A stretch of 64,000 nucleotides of DNA from JAQVIJ01 sp041287365 (GTDB taxonomy: Bacteria; Desulfobacterota; Dissulfuribacteria; Dissulfuribacterales; DYLC01): the NCBI GenBank assembly GCA_041287365.1, contig JBEULL010000004.1, positions 124,001-188,000 on the forward strand. Direction: 5' to 3'. Numbering within the stretch: the stretch's first letter is position 1; every line of letters starts with the position of its first letter. Shown here in pieces: positions 1 through 8,688 of the stretch. The notes beneath the pieces are model-generated. The model did no database searches. It was not told the DNA's origin and saw only the letters and a list, made by a program, of their open reading frames with translations. Made by a program: the position numbers and the translations under genes.

Positions 1-2
1 CC

Positions 3-2786
3 GAAGTAGAAGACAATCTGCATGAATTGGAAAATAATCTTCTGGTGTTGGAACATGATTCGGCCAATCGTTCTTTGCTGGATGCCTGTTTCAGAAATAT
101 GCATACAATAAAGGGTTCCTCCGGCTATATGGGCTTCACATCCATGGCTAAACTGGCGCACGCCATGGAGGATATGTTCGACCGCGTCAGGAGAGGGGAT
201 GCAACTATTGCCGAACCAGGTATGGCGCTCGTATTTCAGGGGGTTGATGCCCTGAAAACCCTTTTGAATGAGTTGGAGGCGCAAGGTGAAGAGATGACGG
301 ATTTTTCAGGCCTGAATGCCAGGTTTGAAGAATTCGGCCGGCAGCCTGCAATATTGGAAACAGCGGCGCAGTCGTTACCTGATGTTGATGTCGAGGGTAC
401 TGAAACGATGCAGGCCGTGAAGCAGAAACCTGATGCGGTGACTGAAAATGAGGAGGACGAGGAGTTGTTTTCCATCTATAAAGATGAACTCAAGGGGTTG
501 TTGTGGCAGCTCTCAACCCTTTTGCAGAACGACAGCGCCCCTGGTTCCGAGGTTATCAGGATTATCTCAGATATAGAGAGAATGACCAATTATGTGGGTA
601 TCGATGACCTGCTCGATGCCCTGCAGAAGCACCGTGATGCCATATCAGGATTGGGCGACGATATAAGTCGCAGCGATCTAGAAAAGATATATCGAGACCT
701 GCTGGATCTTTTCAGACCATTGATCGGAGAGACGGAAGATGTCCTGATGCAGACTCCGGAGTCATTGCCAGCCTTTCTCGAAGAAGACGATCAGGAACTC
801 TATGGCATTTTTTTGGATTTTGTGGCGGAAAAATCCGTTCCGTTCGCCAGTATGCCGAATATCGCAGACGAGACATGGATAGCGAAGTGTCAGGAGTCCA
901 TAGAGGCCATACGGAGTTCAGCCCATTATATGGATTACATGGACGTGGTGGCGCTCATGGACGAGTGGATGGAGAGACTGACCGAGGCCCTCACGGCCTG
1001 TCACAGCGGTGCATGTCTGGTAACAAGTCCGCTTCAAAATCTATGGGAAAGATTGCAGCAGATGCTGCCTGGTCTCACAGAGAAATTCGAGGCCATGCAT
1101 AGCGAACAAAAAGAGGCATCCATCGGAAGTATTTCTGAACTCGACGATGTGTTGGACGGATTGTTTCAGGACAATATGCTGGACTTCGGCCTTAAAGAGA
1201 TGCAGCCGGCGCAGGCTGCATCGAGCTCAATGGAGGCTATAGAGGCAGAAAAGACCAAAGAGGAGCCGTTCTCAGGAGATGTTCACAGCGGCGCCATAGA
1301 CGACGCCATCTTCGACAACGCCTTCAACGACATGTTCGAAGCGCAGCCCGCGGAAACCATTCAGACACATGTAGCGGCTTCGAAGGAGACAACGCAGACT
1401 TTTTCGTCTGATCTGTCGCGGCCGTTGACCGTAAAGACACCGGATACCTCAGGCATGAGGCAGCAGCCGGAGGTTACTGCCACTGCAACCCAGACGGTCA
1501 GAATCGATCTGTCTCGTGTGGACCAGCTTCTGGGGGATGTGGGTGAGCTGGTGGTGTTGAGGGCGGGCATGAAACAGATGTCTGACCAGATGAGAGACAT
1601 TCACCGCTATCTCCTCAGCAAGGGTCTGCTCAATCGGGATCTCAGAGAATTCAAGGACGTAATGATACGCATGAGTGAACAGACCTCGACCATGAGCCGT
1701 ATCCTGAATCATCTGCAGGACGGAATCATGAAGATGCGCATGCTGCCTATCGGTCAACTGTTCGACAGATATCCACGTATGGTGAGGGATTTGAGCCAGA
1801 AACTTGGTAAAAAGGTGGTATTGGACATCTCTGGAGCGGATACCACTCTGGATAAACGTATAATAGAGCAGATGGTGGATCCCATGATGCACCTCATTAG
1901 GAATTGTGTGGATCACGGCATAGAGCCCCCTGATATTCGTGAAAAACTGGGTAAGCCCGCGGTGGGTACAATACTGTTGTCGGCATCCCAGGAAGGCAAC
2001 TTCGTGACTATCACCATAATGGATGACGGAAAGGGCCTGGATCGGGATGCACTCATTCAAAAGGCTGTGTCCATGGGTATTCTGTCCGCTGAACAGACCA
2101 GGGGGCTGCCGGATGAAAGGGTCTGGGAGCTCGTTTTTCTTGCGGGTGTGTCCACTGCCTCCCAGATTTCCGACACGTCCGGCAGAGGAGTGGGTATGGA
2201 TGTGGTCAGGAGGAATGTGGAAAAGATCGGCGGGCAGATACAGATATCTTCCACACACGGTAAGGGCACTCGGTTTGTGATTCGTATTCCATTGACCCTT
2301 GCCATTATTCAGGCGCTTCTGGTCAAAGTAGGCCAGCAGACCTTTGCCGTGCCGCTCTCTGTTATAAAGGAGACTCTCAGGGTGCATTCCCAGGAGATCA
2401 GCAGTATCGAGGGCATGGAGATGTTCTCTCTCAGACAGCAGACCGTGCCTTTTATCCGTCTGTCCTCCATTTATAGGGGTACAGGGGCGTTGAAAGAACA
2501 GGGAAAATTTTTCGTGGTAATGGTGCAACATGGTGAATTTGTTGCAGGGCTTGGAGTGGATGCACTCGTCGGCCAGCAGGAGATTGTGATAAAACCATTG
2601 GCTGAATATCTGACGGATCAACCTGGTTTTGCCGGCGCGACTATTCTCGGTGACGGCTCTATCGCACTGATTCTGGATATCCCGTCGGTCATGCAGCGAG
2701 CCAGGCAATTTACACAATTAAAACAGCAAGTTATGGAGAAAAATGCCATCGGCTTGCACGAGGGTTACGGCGGCTTCATGCAATAG
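3..2786 (+). CDS. cheA: Chemotaxis histidine kinase CheA (5' end cut by window)
   Basis: CheA autophosphorylates a histidine in its HPt domain under control of chemoreceptors and passes the phosphate to CheY and CheB. The reading frame is open to the window edge and the HPt domain is already under way, so the true start lies outside; the TTG at 27 is not a likely start. Numbering from the codon at 27: HPt motif HTIKGS with the phospho-accepting His at about residue 26; two weaker HPt-like segments follow (around residues 150-230 and 270-350, the second with His300 but no HTxKG motif); a P3 dimerisation part around 500-570; HATPase N box near 622, a DDGKG box and a GRGVGMDVV box near 719; C-terminal CheW-like domain from about 775. 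It is longer than E. coli CheA because of the two extra HPt-like segments. Assignment is secure. Confidence 0.96.
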   Translation, partial: EVEDNLHELENNLLVLEHDSANRSLLDACFRNMHTIKGSSGYMGFTSMAKLAHAMEDMFDRVRRGDATIAEPGMALVFQGVDALKTLLNELEAQGEEMTDFSGLNARFEEFGRQPAILETAAQSLPDVDVEGTETMQAVKQKPDAVTENEEDEELFSIYKDELKGLLWQLSTLLQNDSAPGSEVIRIISDIERMTNYVGIDDLLDALQKHRDAISGLGDDISRSDLEKIYRDLLDLFRPLIGETEDVLMQTPESLPAFLEEDDQELYGIFLDFVAEKSVPFASMPNIADETWIAKCQESIEAIRSSAHYMDYMDVVALMDEWMERLTEALTACHSGACLVTSPLQNLWERLQQMLPGLTEKFEAMHSEQKEASIGSISELDDVLDGLFQDNMLDFGLKEMQPAQAASSSMEAIEAEKTKEEPFSGDVHSGAIDDAIFDNAFNDMFEAQPAETIQTHVAASKETTQTFSSDLSRPLTVKTPDTSGMRQQPEVTATATQTVRIDLSRVDQLLGDVGELVVLRAGMKQMSDQMRDIHRYLLSKGLLNRDLREFKDVMIRMSEQTSTMSRILNHLQDGIMKMRMLPIGQLFDRYPRMVRDLSQKLGKKVVLDISGADTTLDKRIIEQMVDPMMHLIRNCVDHGIEPPDIREKLGKPAVGTILLSASQEGNFVTITIMDDGKGLDRDALIQKAVSMGILSAEQTRGLPDERVWELVFLAGVSTASQISDTSGRGVGMDVVRRNVEKIGGQIQISSTHGKGTRFVIRIPLTLAIIQALLVKVGQQTFAVPLSVIKETLRVHSQEISSIEGMEMFSLRQQTVPFIRLSSIYRGTGALKEQGKFFVVMVQHGEFVAGLGVDALVGQQEIVIKPLAEYLTDQPGFAGATILGDGSIALILDIPSVMQRARQFTQLKQQVMEKNAIGLHEGYGGFMQ

Positions 2787-2823
2787 GCCGTAAGGCATCG
2801 AAAAACTGGAACTGGTGATATAA

Positions 2824-3645
2824 ATGGCACAGACAGCAACAGTACATGAGAATTGCTCATGCGATTATCAGAACGCAGCGAATGGCGTTTGCAGGCTCCT
2901 GGAGATTATCGTAAGGCTTCGGGCGCCGGACGGCTGTCCGTGGGATAGAGAACAGACGCCGCAGTCTGTCATGAAATATCTGCTGGAAGAGACCTATGAA
3001 CTTCTGGATGCAATTGAACAGGAGGAGCCGGAAGAGGTTGCCGAAGAACTGGGTGATCTGCTCTTCATGCTGTTGTTTTTGGCCCGTATCTATGAGGAAC
3101 AAGGGCATTTTCGTGTGCAGGATGCCATGGCGATAGCAGCCCGAAAGATGATACGCAGGCACCCTCACATCTTCGGGAATACAAAGATAAACGGCACAGA
3201 GGACGTCATAGCCAACTGGCAGCGCATAAAAGAACAGGAGGCCAAGGATAAAGGCGTTACTCACAGCGCCCTGGGCAATCTGCCCAAGACCCTGCCCGCC
3301 TTGCAATTGGCCTTTCGAGCCGGTGAAAGGGCATCCCGCACGGGTTTTGATTGGGCCGATGTACAGGGCGTCTGGGCCAAGATGAAGGAGGAGGAGCGGG
3401 AATTGCTTCAGGCCGTTGAGCAGAGGGATGCAGATGCGGTTCGCGCGGAATTTGGAGACCTGCTCTTCACATTGGCAAATATGGCCAGACATCTTTCAAT
3501 CAATCCGGAGGAGGCATTGAAACAGGCCGTTCGTTCCTTCATGCAGCGTTTTCAGGCAATGGAGGAGTTTTTTGCAAACCAGGGAAGAAAATTGGTGGAT
3601 GTCGGTATGCAGGAGATGGACGAGGTCTGGAAACAAGTCAAGTGA
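2824..3645 (+). CDS. mazG: Nucleoside triphosphate pyrophosphohydrolase MazG
   Basis: MazG hydrolyses (d)NTPs to NMPs and pyrophosphate, a house-cleaning function in the cytoplasm. The 273-residue protein has the two MazG domains typical of the long (E. coli type) form. The first has the hallmark GCPWDREQT segment followed by the metal-binding EETYE and EELGD motifs; the second has a similar EERELL and EFGDLLF pair. It begins 37 bases after cheA, and an ATG at 2824 gives the normal N-terminal distance to the GCPWD motif. Adjacent to cheA by position only; no functional link to chemotaxis is implied. Confidence 0.95.
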   Translation: MAQTATVHENCSCDYQNAANGVCRLLEIIVRLRAPDGCPWDREQTPQSVMKYLLEETYELLDAIEQEEPEEVAEELGDLLFMLLFLARIYEEQGHFRVQDAMAIAARKMIRRHPHIFGNTKINGTEDVIANWQRIKEQEAKDKGVTHSALGNLPKTLPALQLAFRAGERASRTGFDWADVQGVWAKMKEEERELLQAVEQRDADAVRAEFGDLLFTLANMARHLSINPEEALKQAVRSFMQRFQAMEEFFANQGRKLVDVGMQEMDEVWKQVK

Positions 3646-3766
3646 TCGTGTTTGCTCATTACAGGCATATAATATGCATTCAAAAAGACAATTCGCCTGT
3701 ACAGGCAGATTCTTCGGCTCTATCGTTGATTGACTTTATCGGCCGTTGAGATTAAAGGAGAAAGAT

Positions 3767-4207
3767 ATGAAAATTTTGCCTAACCAGTCCAATACGTCCA
3801 TTGTTTCGTCAAAGCAAGGTAATGGCTCGAATGCCTCCGGCATCTCTTTCGATGAGTTGCTGAACAAGTTGTCGAGTGCAGGTCCTACATCCGTGCAGAA
3901 TGCTGCTTCACTGTCCTCCATAGAAGTTACCGCCCCTGCTGCCGATTCGGTGCGGTCTGATGCCATGCAGAATGCCTATGACACCCTGGATGTCCTGGAA
4001 CGCATGGAATGGACACTGACAACCTCTTCGGGTCTTTCCGACTCCGCCAAAGAAACCTTCAGCTCTTTACTGGACGGCGTTATGGATAGATTGAAGGCCA
4101 GCCGGGACAGTCTGGATGCACACGATCCCCTGGTGGATCTTCTGAATCAGATCGGCGTGATAGCCGTGGTGGAGCGGGCCAGACTAGGACAGACCGGAAT
4201 ATCTTGA
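3767..4207 (+). CDS. Hypothetical protein of 146 residues
   Basis: I do not recognise this protein. The ATG at 3767 is chosen because AAAGGAGA lies just upstream at the right distance; an in-frame TTG at 3746 has no ribosome binding site. The N-terminal half (about residues 1-60) is rich in Ser, Asn and Ala and looks disordered; the C-terminal half is predicted helical, with a segment DPLVDLLNQIGVIAVVERAR near the end. No signal peptide or membrane segment. A Ser-rich disordered N-terminus followed by a short helical C-terminus resembles small flagellar or chemotaxis accessory proteins, and cheA is nearby, but this is only a guess from context. Confidence 0.75.
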   Translation: MKILPNQSNTSIVSSKQGNGSNASGISFDELLNKLSSAGPTSVQNAASLSSIEVTAPAADSVRSDAMQNAYDTLDVLERMEWTLTTSSGLSDSAKETFSSLLDGVMDRLKASRDSLDAHDPLVDLLNQIGVIAVVERARLGQTGIS

Positions 4208-4233
4208 GGTGATTGAATCAATCGGAGGGATTT

Positions 4234-5214
4234 TTGAAAAGCGGTAAGGATATATATATTTCCATAGTGGTGCCTGTATTCAACGAGGCCGCCAATCTGG
4301 AGGCCTTGGTGTCGCGCATTGTGGCGGCCATGCGGCCTATGGGGCGGCCGTTCGAACTTATAATAGTGGATGACGGCAGCACGGATGAATCTCGTGTCCT
4401 GCTGACCACGATGGCCAAGTCCATACCGGAACTCACAGCCATCCTGCTGCGCAGGAATTTCGGTCAAAGCGCTGCCATGACCGCTGGTTTCGAGTATGCA
4501 ACAGGTGAGATCGTGGTGTCCATGGATGGCGACCTTCAAAACGACCCCAAAGACATATCGCGGCTTGTGGCAGTTATTGAAGAAGGCTATGACCTGGTGA
4601 GCGGCTGGCGTAAAGACAGGAAAGACCCCTTCATATCCCGTCGTTTTCCGTCCATTATAGCCAATTACCTAATTGGAATGGCCACAGGGGTCAAGCTCCA
4701 TGACTATGGCTGCTCACTCAAGGCATATCGCAGCGAGGTTGCTAAAAATCTCCTTCTCTACGGCGAATTGCACAGATTTATTCCTGTGCTGGCGAATTTT
4801 TACGGTGTGCGCATAGCGGAAGAGGTGGTGCACCATCACCCTCGTACTCATGGCAAGAGCAAATACGGCATAGGCCGCACATATCGCGTGATCCTTGACC
4901 TGCTGCTCATGCTGTTCTTTCAGCGTTTTGCGACTCGGCCGCTGCAATTCTTCGGAGGCTGGGGTGGAGGTATGTTTGCAAGTGGTGTGGTCATAGGCCT
5001 TTACCTCACCTGTCTGAAGTTGTTCAGCCATCAGGACATAGGCGGCAGACCGCTTCTGATGCTTGCGGCCATATTGATCATATCTGGTCTGATCTTCATA
5101 TCCATCGGGCTTCTGGCGGAACTGATGGTCCGCACGTATTATGAATCGACCGGCAGGCGTATCTACTCCATTCGTGAGGTAGTGAGCGGCGGTTCTTCGA
5201 TTCCTCGCGCCTGA
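4234..5214 (+). CDS. Family 2 glycosyltransferase, polyprenyl-phosphate sugar synthase type
   Basis: The protein matches the DPM1/ArnC/GtrB group, which transfers a sugar from a nucleotide sugar to undecaprenyl phosphate on the inner face of the cytoplasmic membrane. Visible features are the N-terminal SIVVPVFNE strand, the DDGSTD nucleotide-binding motif, the MDGDLQNDP metal-binding motif, and two C-terminal hydrophobic segments (roughly residues 245-270 and 275-305) that anchor it. The TTG at 4234 is preferred over the upstream TTG at 4213 because GGAGGG sits four bases before it, although this spacing is short. With the next two membrane proteins it forms a likely lipid-linked sugar module: this enzyme loads the carrier and the GT39 protein uses it. 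Confidence 0.9.
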   Translation: MKSGKDIYISIVVPVFNEAANLEALVSRIVAAMRPMGRPFELIIVDDGSTDESRVLLTTMAKSIPELTAILLRRNFGQSAAMTAGFEYATGEIVVSMDGDLQNDPKDISRLVAVIEEGYDLVSGWRKDRKDPFISRRFPSIIANYLIGMATGVKLHDYGCSLKAYRSEVAKNLLLYGELHRFIPVLANFYGVRIAEEVVHHHPRTHGKSKYGIGRTYRVILDLLLMLFFQRFATRPLQFFGGWGGGMFASGVVIGLYLTCLKLFSHQDIGGRPLLMLAAILIISGLIFISIGLLAELMVRTYYESTGRRIYSIREVVSGGSSIPRA

Positions 5215-5226
5215 GCATTTTCTTAA

Positions 5227-6168
5227 ATGACGTTCGAAAAACAGACTGTAAGGTCATCGAGGACCTTAAAATTCCTTTTAAGGGTGTGTATCAGCCTGTG
5301 CATCCTGATATTTTTTTTGTATCGCTCCGACATTCCCACCATCAAACAGCTCTTGAGAGGCGTGCATTGGACAGTCTGGTGCGAGGGGATTTTCATGTAT
5401 CTTCTGGCCCAGGTGCTGAGCACTCAGCGCTGGCGTTATCTGGCCCATGTCATGGGTTTCTCAGGCGGCTTTTTCCATTTTTTGACCATGTATTTTACAG
5501 GCATGTTCGCCAATCTTTTTTTGCCGAGCAGTGTGGGCGGAGACGCCGTGCGTGTCATTTTGCTGGCCAGACGGTTTCGGGATGTCAAAGGCATCATGAG
5601 CGTGTTGCTGGATCGCGGAATAGGCCTGTTTGCCATGTTGCTGCTGGCCGCCTTTTTCAGCCTGATGCCTGTTGTGAATCTTTCGGTTCCATTGCATTTT
5701 TTTCTCTGGTCATCCGTAAGTTTTTTGATGTTCGGAGCGATAACTTTTCCATTGTTGTTCAGTCACTTATCAAAACGATATCCTGGGCGCTGGTCCGGTC
5801 TGACAGAATATCTTTCTCCGCTCTTGCTGCTTTATACCTCCAAGGCAGCCTGGTTTTGGTGCTTTTTCATCTCATTGATGATTCAGCTGTTGGGTTTTCT
5901 GATAGGTTTTGTATTTACGTCGGCCCTGCATATGCCATTGACCTTCAGTCAGCTTGTGGTGTCCATCAGTCTGGTGACCGTGTTGTCCCTATTGCCTGTT
6001 AGCCTGAACGGTCTCGGACTTCGCGAGGGTGGGTTGGTATATCTCCTATCCATGTGGGGCATCCCTCAGGAACAGGCCTTGGCGCTTGGATTGTTTTTGT
6101 TTGGCGTGCAGTGTGTATGCAGTCTGCTTGGTGCTTTTTTTTATGTATTTGCATGGAAAGGCCATTAA
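5227..6168 (+). CDS. Flippase-like integral membrane protein (lysylphosphatidylglycerol synthase TM region / UPF0104 family)
   Basis: A 313-residue polytopic membrane protein with about eight hydrophobic segments. Family marks include the FFLYRSDIP start, a FTGMFANLFLPSSVGGDAVR segment, LLDRGIGLFAMLLLA and the late NGLGLREGGLV motif, all typical of the UPF0104/AglD-like family. Members are often found beside polyprenyl-sugar glycosyltransferases and are suspected of moving or handling lipid-linked sugars, but their activity is not proven in most cases. It starts 12 bases after the GT2 gene, so co-expression is likely. Confidence 0.85.
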   Translation: MTFEKQTVRSSRTLKFLLRVCISLCILIFFLYRSDIPTIKQLLRGVHWTVWCEGIFMYLLAQVLSTQRWRYLAHVMGFSGGFFHFLTMYFTGMFANLFLPSSVGGDAVRVILLARRFRDVKGIMSVLLDRGIGLFAMLLLAAFFSLMPVVNLSVPLHFFLWSSVSFLMFGAITFPLLFSHLSKRYPGRWSGLTEYLSPLLLLYTSKAAWFWCFFISLMIQLLGFLIGFVFTSALHMPLTFSQLVVSISLVTVLSLLPVSLNGLGLREGGLVYLLSMWGIPQEQALALGLFLFGVQCVCSLLGAFFYVFAWKGH

Positions 6169-6241
6169 CAACAGTGCAGCCGGCGAGTTTTTGTTACGGC
6201 AGCGGGATTGTGCCACTCACTGCGATCGCGGAGAGGGATAT

Positions 6242-7750
6242 ATGACGTATAATAGATTGTCGGCTCAAGGTTTCCAGTGGCCGGTATTTGTTTTTTTGTT
6301 CCTGTTGCTGGTCTTTAAAATCCTTTTCATCGTATTCGCACCTTTGGAACTGTCGCCGGATGAGGCGTATTACTGGGATTGGTCCAGGCACCTGGAGTGG
6401 GGTTATTACAGCAAGCCGCCCATGGTGGCATGGCTCATAGCGCTTTTCACGAAGTTGTTCGGGAACAGTGAAACAGGCGTGAGACTGCCTGCAGCGCTTC
6501 TGAGTGTCACGGGTTTTTGGTTTGTGTATAAACTGGCAAGGGAATTTTATTCCGAACGTGCGGCCAAATGGACGCTGCTGGCTGCCATTGCCGCTCCAGG
6601 CTCGGTGGCCATGTCATTTATCATGACCATAGACGCGCCGCTTATCTGCTTCTGGAGTATAGGGCTTTATGTCTTCTGGAGGGCGTTACAATCGTCCGGT
6701 TATGCATGGTGGCTTTTGACCGGCATTGTGGTGGGGTTTGGCCTGCTCAGCAAGCAAACCATGGTGGCCTTTGGTGTGTGCGCCTTTCTTTTTATGGTGT
6801 TTAGTCGGTATAGACGGCTTCTCTTGACGCCCATGCCATATCTGGCCGCGAGTATCTCTTTTTTGATGCTGCTGCCCACATTGTGGTGGAATTATCATCA
6901 TGACTGGATCACTTTTCAGCATACAGCACATCACTTCGAAGGCCTGAAGCAGCCTCGTGTATTTGACATGATGGGCATGCTCGGCCTGCTCGGCACACAA
7001 ATCGCCATCATGTCACCAACTGTAGGAACTTTAGCCGTTCTGGCCGCCACTAAAATGGCCGTTGCATGGAAGGGCCTGCGTACGGAGGAGCGCTATCTGT
7101 TCTTCTTCGGCCCTCTGCCGTTTTTTCTGACCATGCTGCTTGCATTGCGGCAGGATGTGAACGCCAACTGGCCCGCCCCTTTTTGTTTGACCTTTTTTCT
7201 GCTGCTTGCGAGTGAGTGGGATAGGGGATATGCCGGAGTGTCAGATCGTTTCAGGTCATGGTTTAGGCCGTCTGTGGTCATTGGAGTCGTGCTTGCCGTA
7301 ATTATACAGGCAGCACCTTTACTATTGTCAGCCAGTGCCTATTCAGGCGGCAAATGGGACATGACGGCCCGGCTTAAGGGATGGAAGGCTCTGGCCCAAG
7401 AGGTGCATAGAAGATTGGCTGTGATACAAGGAGAGTCTCCTTTTCTGATTTCCAATAGAAGACAGATTGTCAGCAGCCTTGCCTTCTATCTGCCCGACCA
7501 GCCCCATGTGCTCTGCTGGCCCGAACCCGGCAGAATCAGAAATCAATACGACCTCTGGCCTGCATTTGCGGACAAGAAAGGCCGCAGTGCGCTCATCGTC
7601 ATTGAACACAAGGACCCTGTCCCTTCTAGTATGACGCAGTCCTTCGATGAGCTCTTGGAATTGCCGGATATAGAAATTCCCTTGGGGCAACAAACAAGGC
7701 ATTATCGAGTCCTGTATGGAAGGGGATTCCATTTAGCGGAAGCCCCTTGA
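6242..7750 (+). CDS. Family 39 glycosyltransferase (ArnT/PMT-like), membrane-bound
   Basis: GT-C fold enzymes of this family transfer a sugar from a polyprenyl-phosphate donor to lipid A or protein on the periplasmic side. The 502-residue product has the expected N-terminal transmembrane helix, the first periplasmic loop with the acidic LSPDEAYYWDWSRHLEWGYY motif that carries the catalytic and metal-binding Asp-Glu pair, then about ten further hydrophobic segments. The reading frame is open back to 6029, but the ATG at 6242 follows GAGAGGG and places the first helix correctly, so I use it. Together with the upstream GT2 and flippase-like genes it suggests modification of a surface glycolipid or glycoprotein, with unknown acceptor. 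Confidence 0.9.
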   Translation: MTYNRLSAQGFQWPVFVFLFLLLVFKILFIVFAPLELSPDEAYYWDWSRHLEWGYYSKPPMVAWLIALFTKLFGNSETGVRLPAALLSVTGFWFVYKLAREFYSERAAKWTLLAAIAAPGSVAMSFIMTIDAPLICFWSIGLYVFWRALQSSGYAWWLLTGIVVGFGLLSKQTMVAFGVCAFLFMVFSRYRRLLLTPMPYLAASISFLMLLPTLWWNYHHDWITFQHTAHHFEGLKQPRVFDMMGMLGLLGTQIAIMSPTVGTLAVLAATKMAVAWKGLRTEERYLFFFGPLPFFLTMLLALRQDVNANWPAPFCLTFFLLLASEWDRGYAGVSDRFRSWFRPSVVIGVVLAVIIQAAPLLLSASAYSGGKWDMTARLKGWKALAQEVHRRLAVIQGESPFLISNRRQIVSSLAFYLPDQPHVLCWPEPGRIRNQYDLWPAFADKKGRSALIVIEHKDPVPSSMTQSFDELLELPDIEIPLGQQTRHYRVLYGRGFHLAEAP

Positions 7751-7753
7751 TTT

Positions 7754-7778
7754 GATGCCAGAAACGGTCTTCGGCATC
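7754..7778 (+). terminator. Weak stem-loop after the GT39 gene
   Basis: GATGCC and GGCATC form a 6-bp stem just after the stop codon. A short T-containing stretch follows but there is no clear run of T, so termination is only possible. Confidence 0.3.
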
Positions 7779-7882
7779 GGCGTATCTCCTTTCTTCAGGG
7801 TGTAATGCCTCAATAGTTTTTTATCATCAAGTTTTTGTGCGTTTTTCCACTTGCATGTCCAGCTAAATAGCGATATCTTTGC

Positions 7883-7908
7883 AATTACTGAATACGTATT
7901 CAGTAATT
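7883..7908. promoter_or_regulatory. Perfect 26-bp palindrome, likely TetR-family operator
   Basis: The half-site AATTACTGAATAC is followed directly by its exact reverse complement. The palindrome lies 31 bases upstream of the tetR start codon. TetR-family regulators usually bind such dyads over their own promoter, so autoregulation is the simplest reading. No second copy is seen in the window. Confidence 0.7.
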
Positions 7909-7939
7909 TCGTTTTTTTTATGAAGTGATGAGTTAGCTT

Positions 7940-8587
7940 ATGAAAATAGCCGATAAACATTCAAAAATACTTCAGGCATCCATAAAGGTGTTTGCCCAGA
8001 AAGGTTTTTACAATGCGCGTATTTCCGAGATCGCTCAGGAAGCTAATGTGGCGGACGGCACCATTTATCTCTATTTCAATAATAAGTATGATATATTAAT
8101 AACAATTTTTGAGGAAGAGATAGGAAAGATTATAGCAAAGGTCAAACAGGAGTTGGCTAATGTGGATGATCCTGCCGAGAAGTTGTATAAATTTGCCTTG
8201 ATACATTTGAATATTGTCGAAGAGAATCAGGACCTGGCCGAGATCATTCAGGTGGAACTGCGACAGAGCAGCAAATTCATAAAGGAATACCGAAACAAAA
8301 AATTCGCTGAATATCTGAATATTATTTCACAGATAGTGCGACACGGTCAGGCTGCCGGAGTTTTTCGTCAGGATGTGATGCCTGGCATCTTCAAGCGGGC
8401 CTTTTTTGGGGCATTGGATGAGATGTCACGCTTCTGGCTGTTGTCCAGTAAAAAGAAATATACAGTGCATCTTGCTGCGAGGCAGATCAGCGATTTCTTT
8501 TTACAGGGCATTTCCAATCGAACATCTGCCATGACTTGTGACGATAGTGTCTCCCACAAGCTCGTTTCCGAGGCAGTTACGGTATAA
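7940..8587 (+). CDS. TetR/AcrR-family transcriptional regulator, FadR (YsiA)-like
   Basis: A 215-residue repressor-type regulator. Residues 8-55 form the TetR helix-turn-helix (KILQASIKVFAQKGF...ISEIAQEANVADGTIYLYFNNK), and the rest is an all-helical ligand-binding domain with IIQVELRQSSKFIKEYRNKKF, which resembles the acyl-CoA-responsive regulators of fatty acid degradation in Bacillus and in Deltaproteobacteria. No target operon is adjacent, so its regulon must lie elsewhere, apart from its own promoter with the 26-bp palindrome. The fatty-acid link is inference from sequence style. Confidence 0.88.
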   Translation: MKIADKHSKILQASIKVFAQKGFYNARISEIAQEANVADGTIYLYFNNKYDILITIFEEEIGKIIAKVKQELANVDDPAEKLYKFALIHLNIVEENQDLAEIIQVELRQSSKFIKEYRNKKFAEYLNIISQIVRHGQAAGVFRQDVMPGIFKRAFFGALDEMSRFWLLSSKKKYTVHLAARQISDFFLQGISNRTSAMTCDDSVSHKLVSEAVTV

Positions 8588-8688
8588 GTCAGGCATACAG
8601 AGCATGCCCTTTTCTGGCCTGGCCGAAACTGGCCTGGCCTGTACTGCCTCTGGCCCGTTATGGTCTGAATGCCGCTGGGCAGACTTGT

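Noticed and set aside
1449..2717. Long open frame on the minus strand inside cheA (422 codons)
   Set aside because: It lies wholly antisense to the conserved kinase and CheW parts, with no family resemblance and no ribosome binding site; a composition shadow.
7733..7960. 75-codon minus-strand frame across the tetR promoter
   Set aside because: It covers the palindrome and the tetR start; no ribosome binding site and no sensible product.
8612..8640. Direct repeat CTGGCCTGGCC before the alaS 3' end
   Set aside because: Only two short copies; too small to call an element, and no array structure is present.
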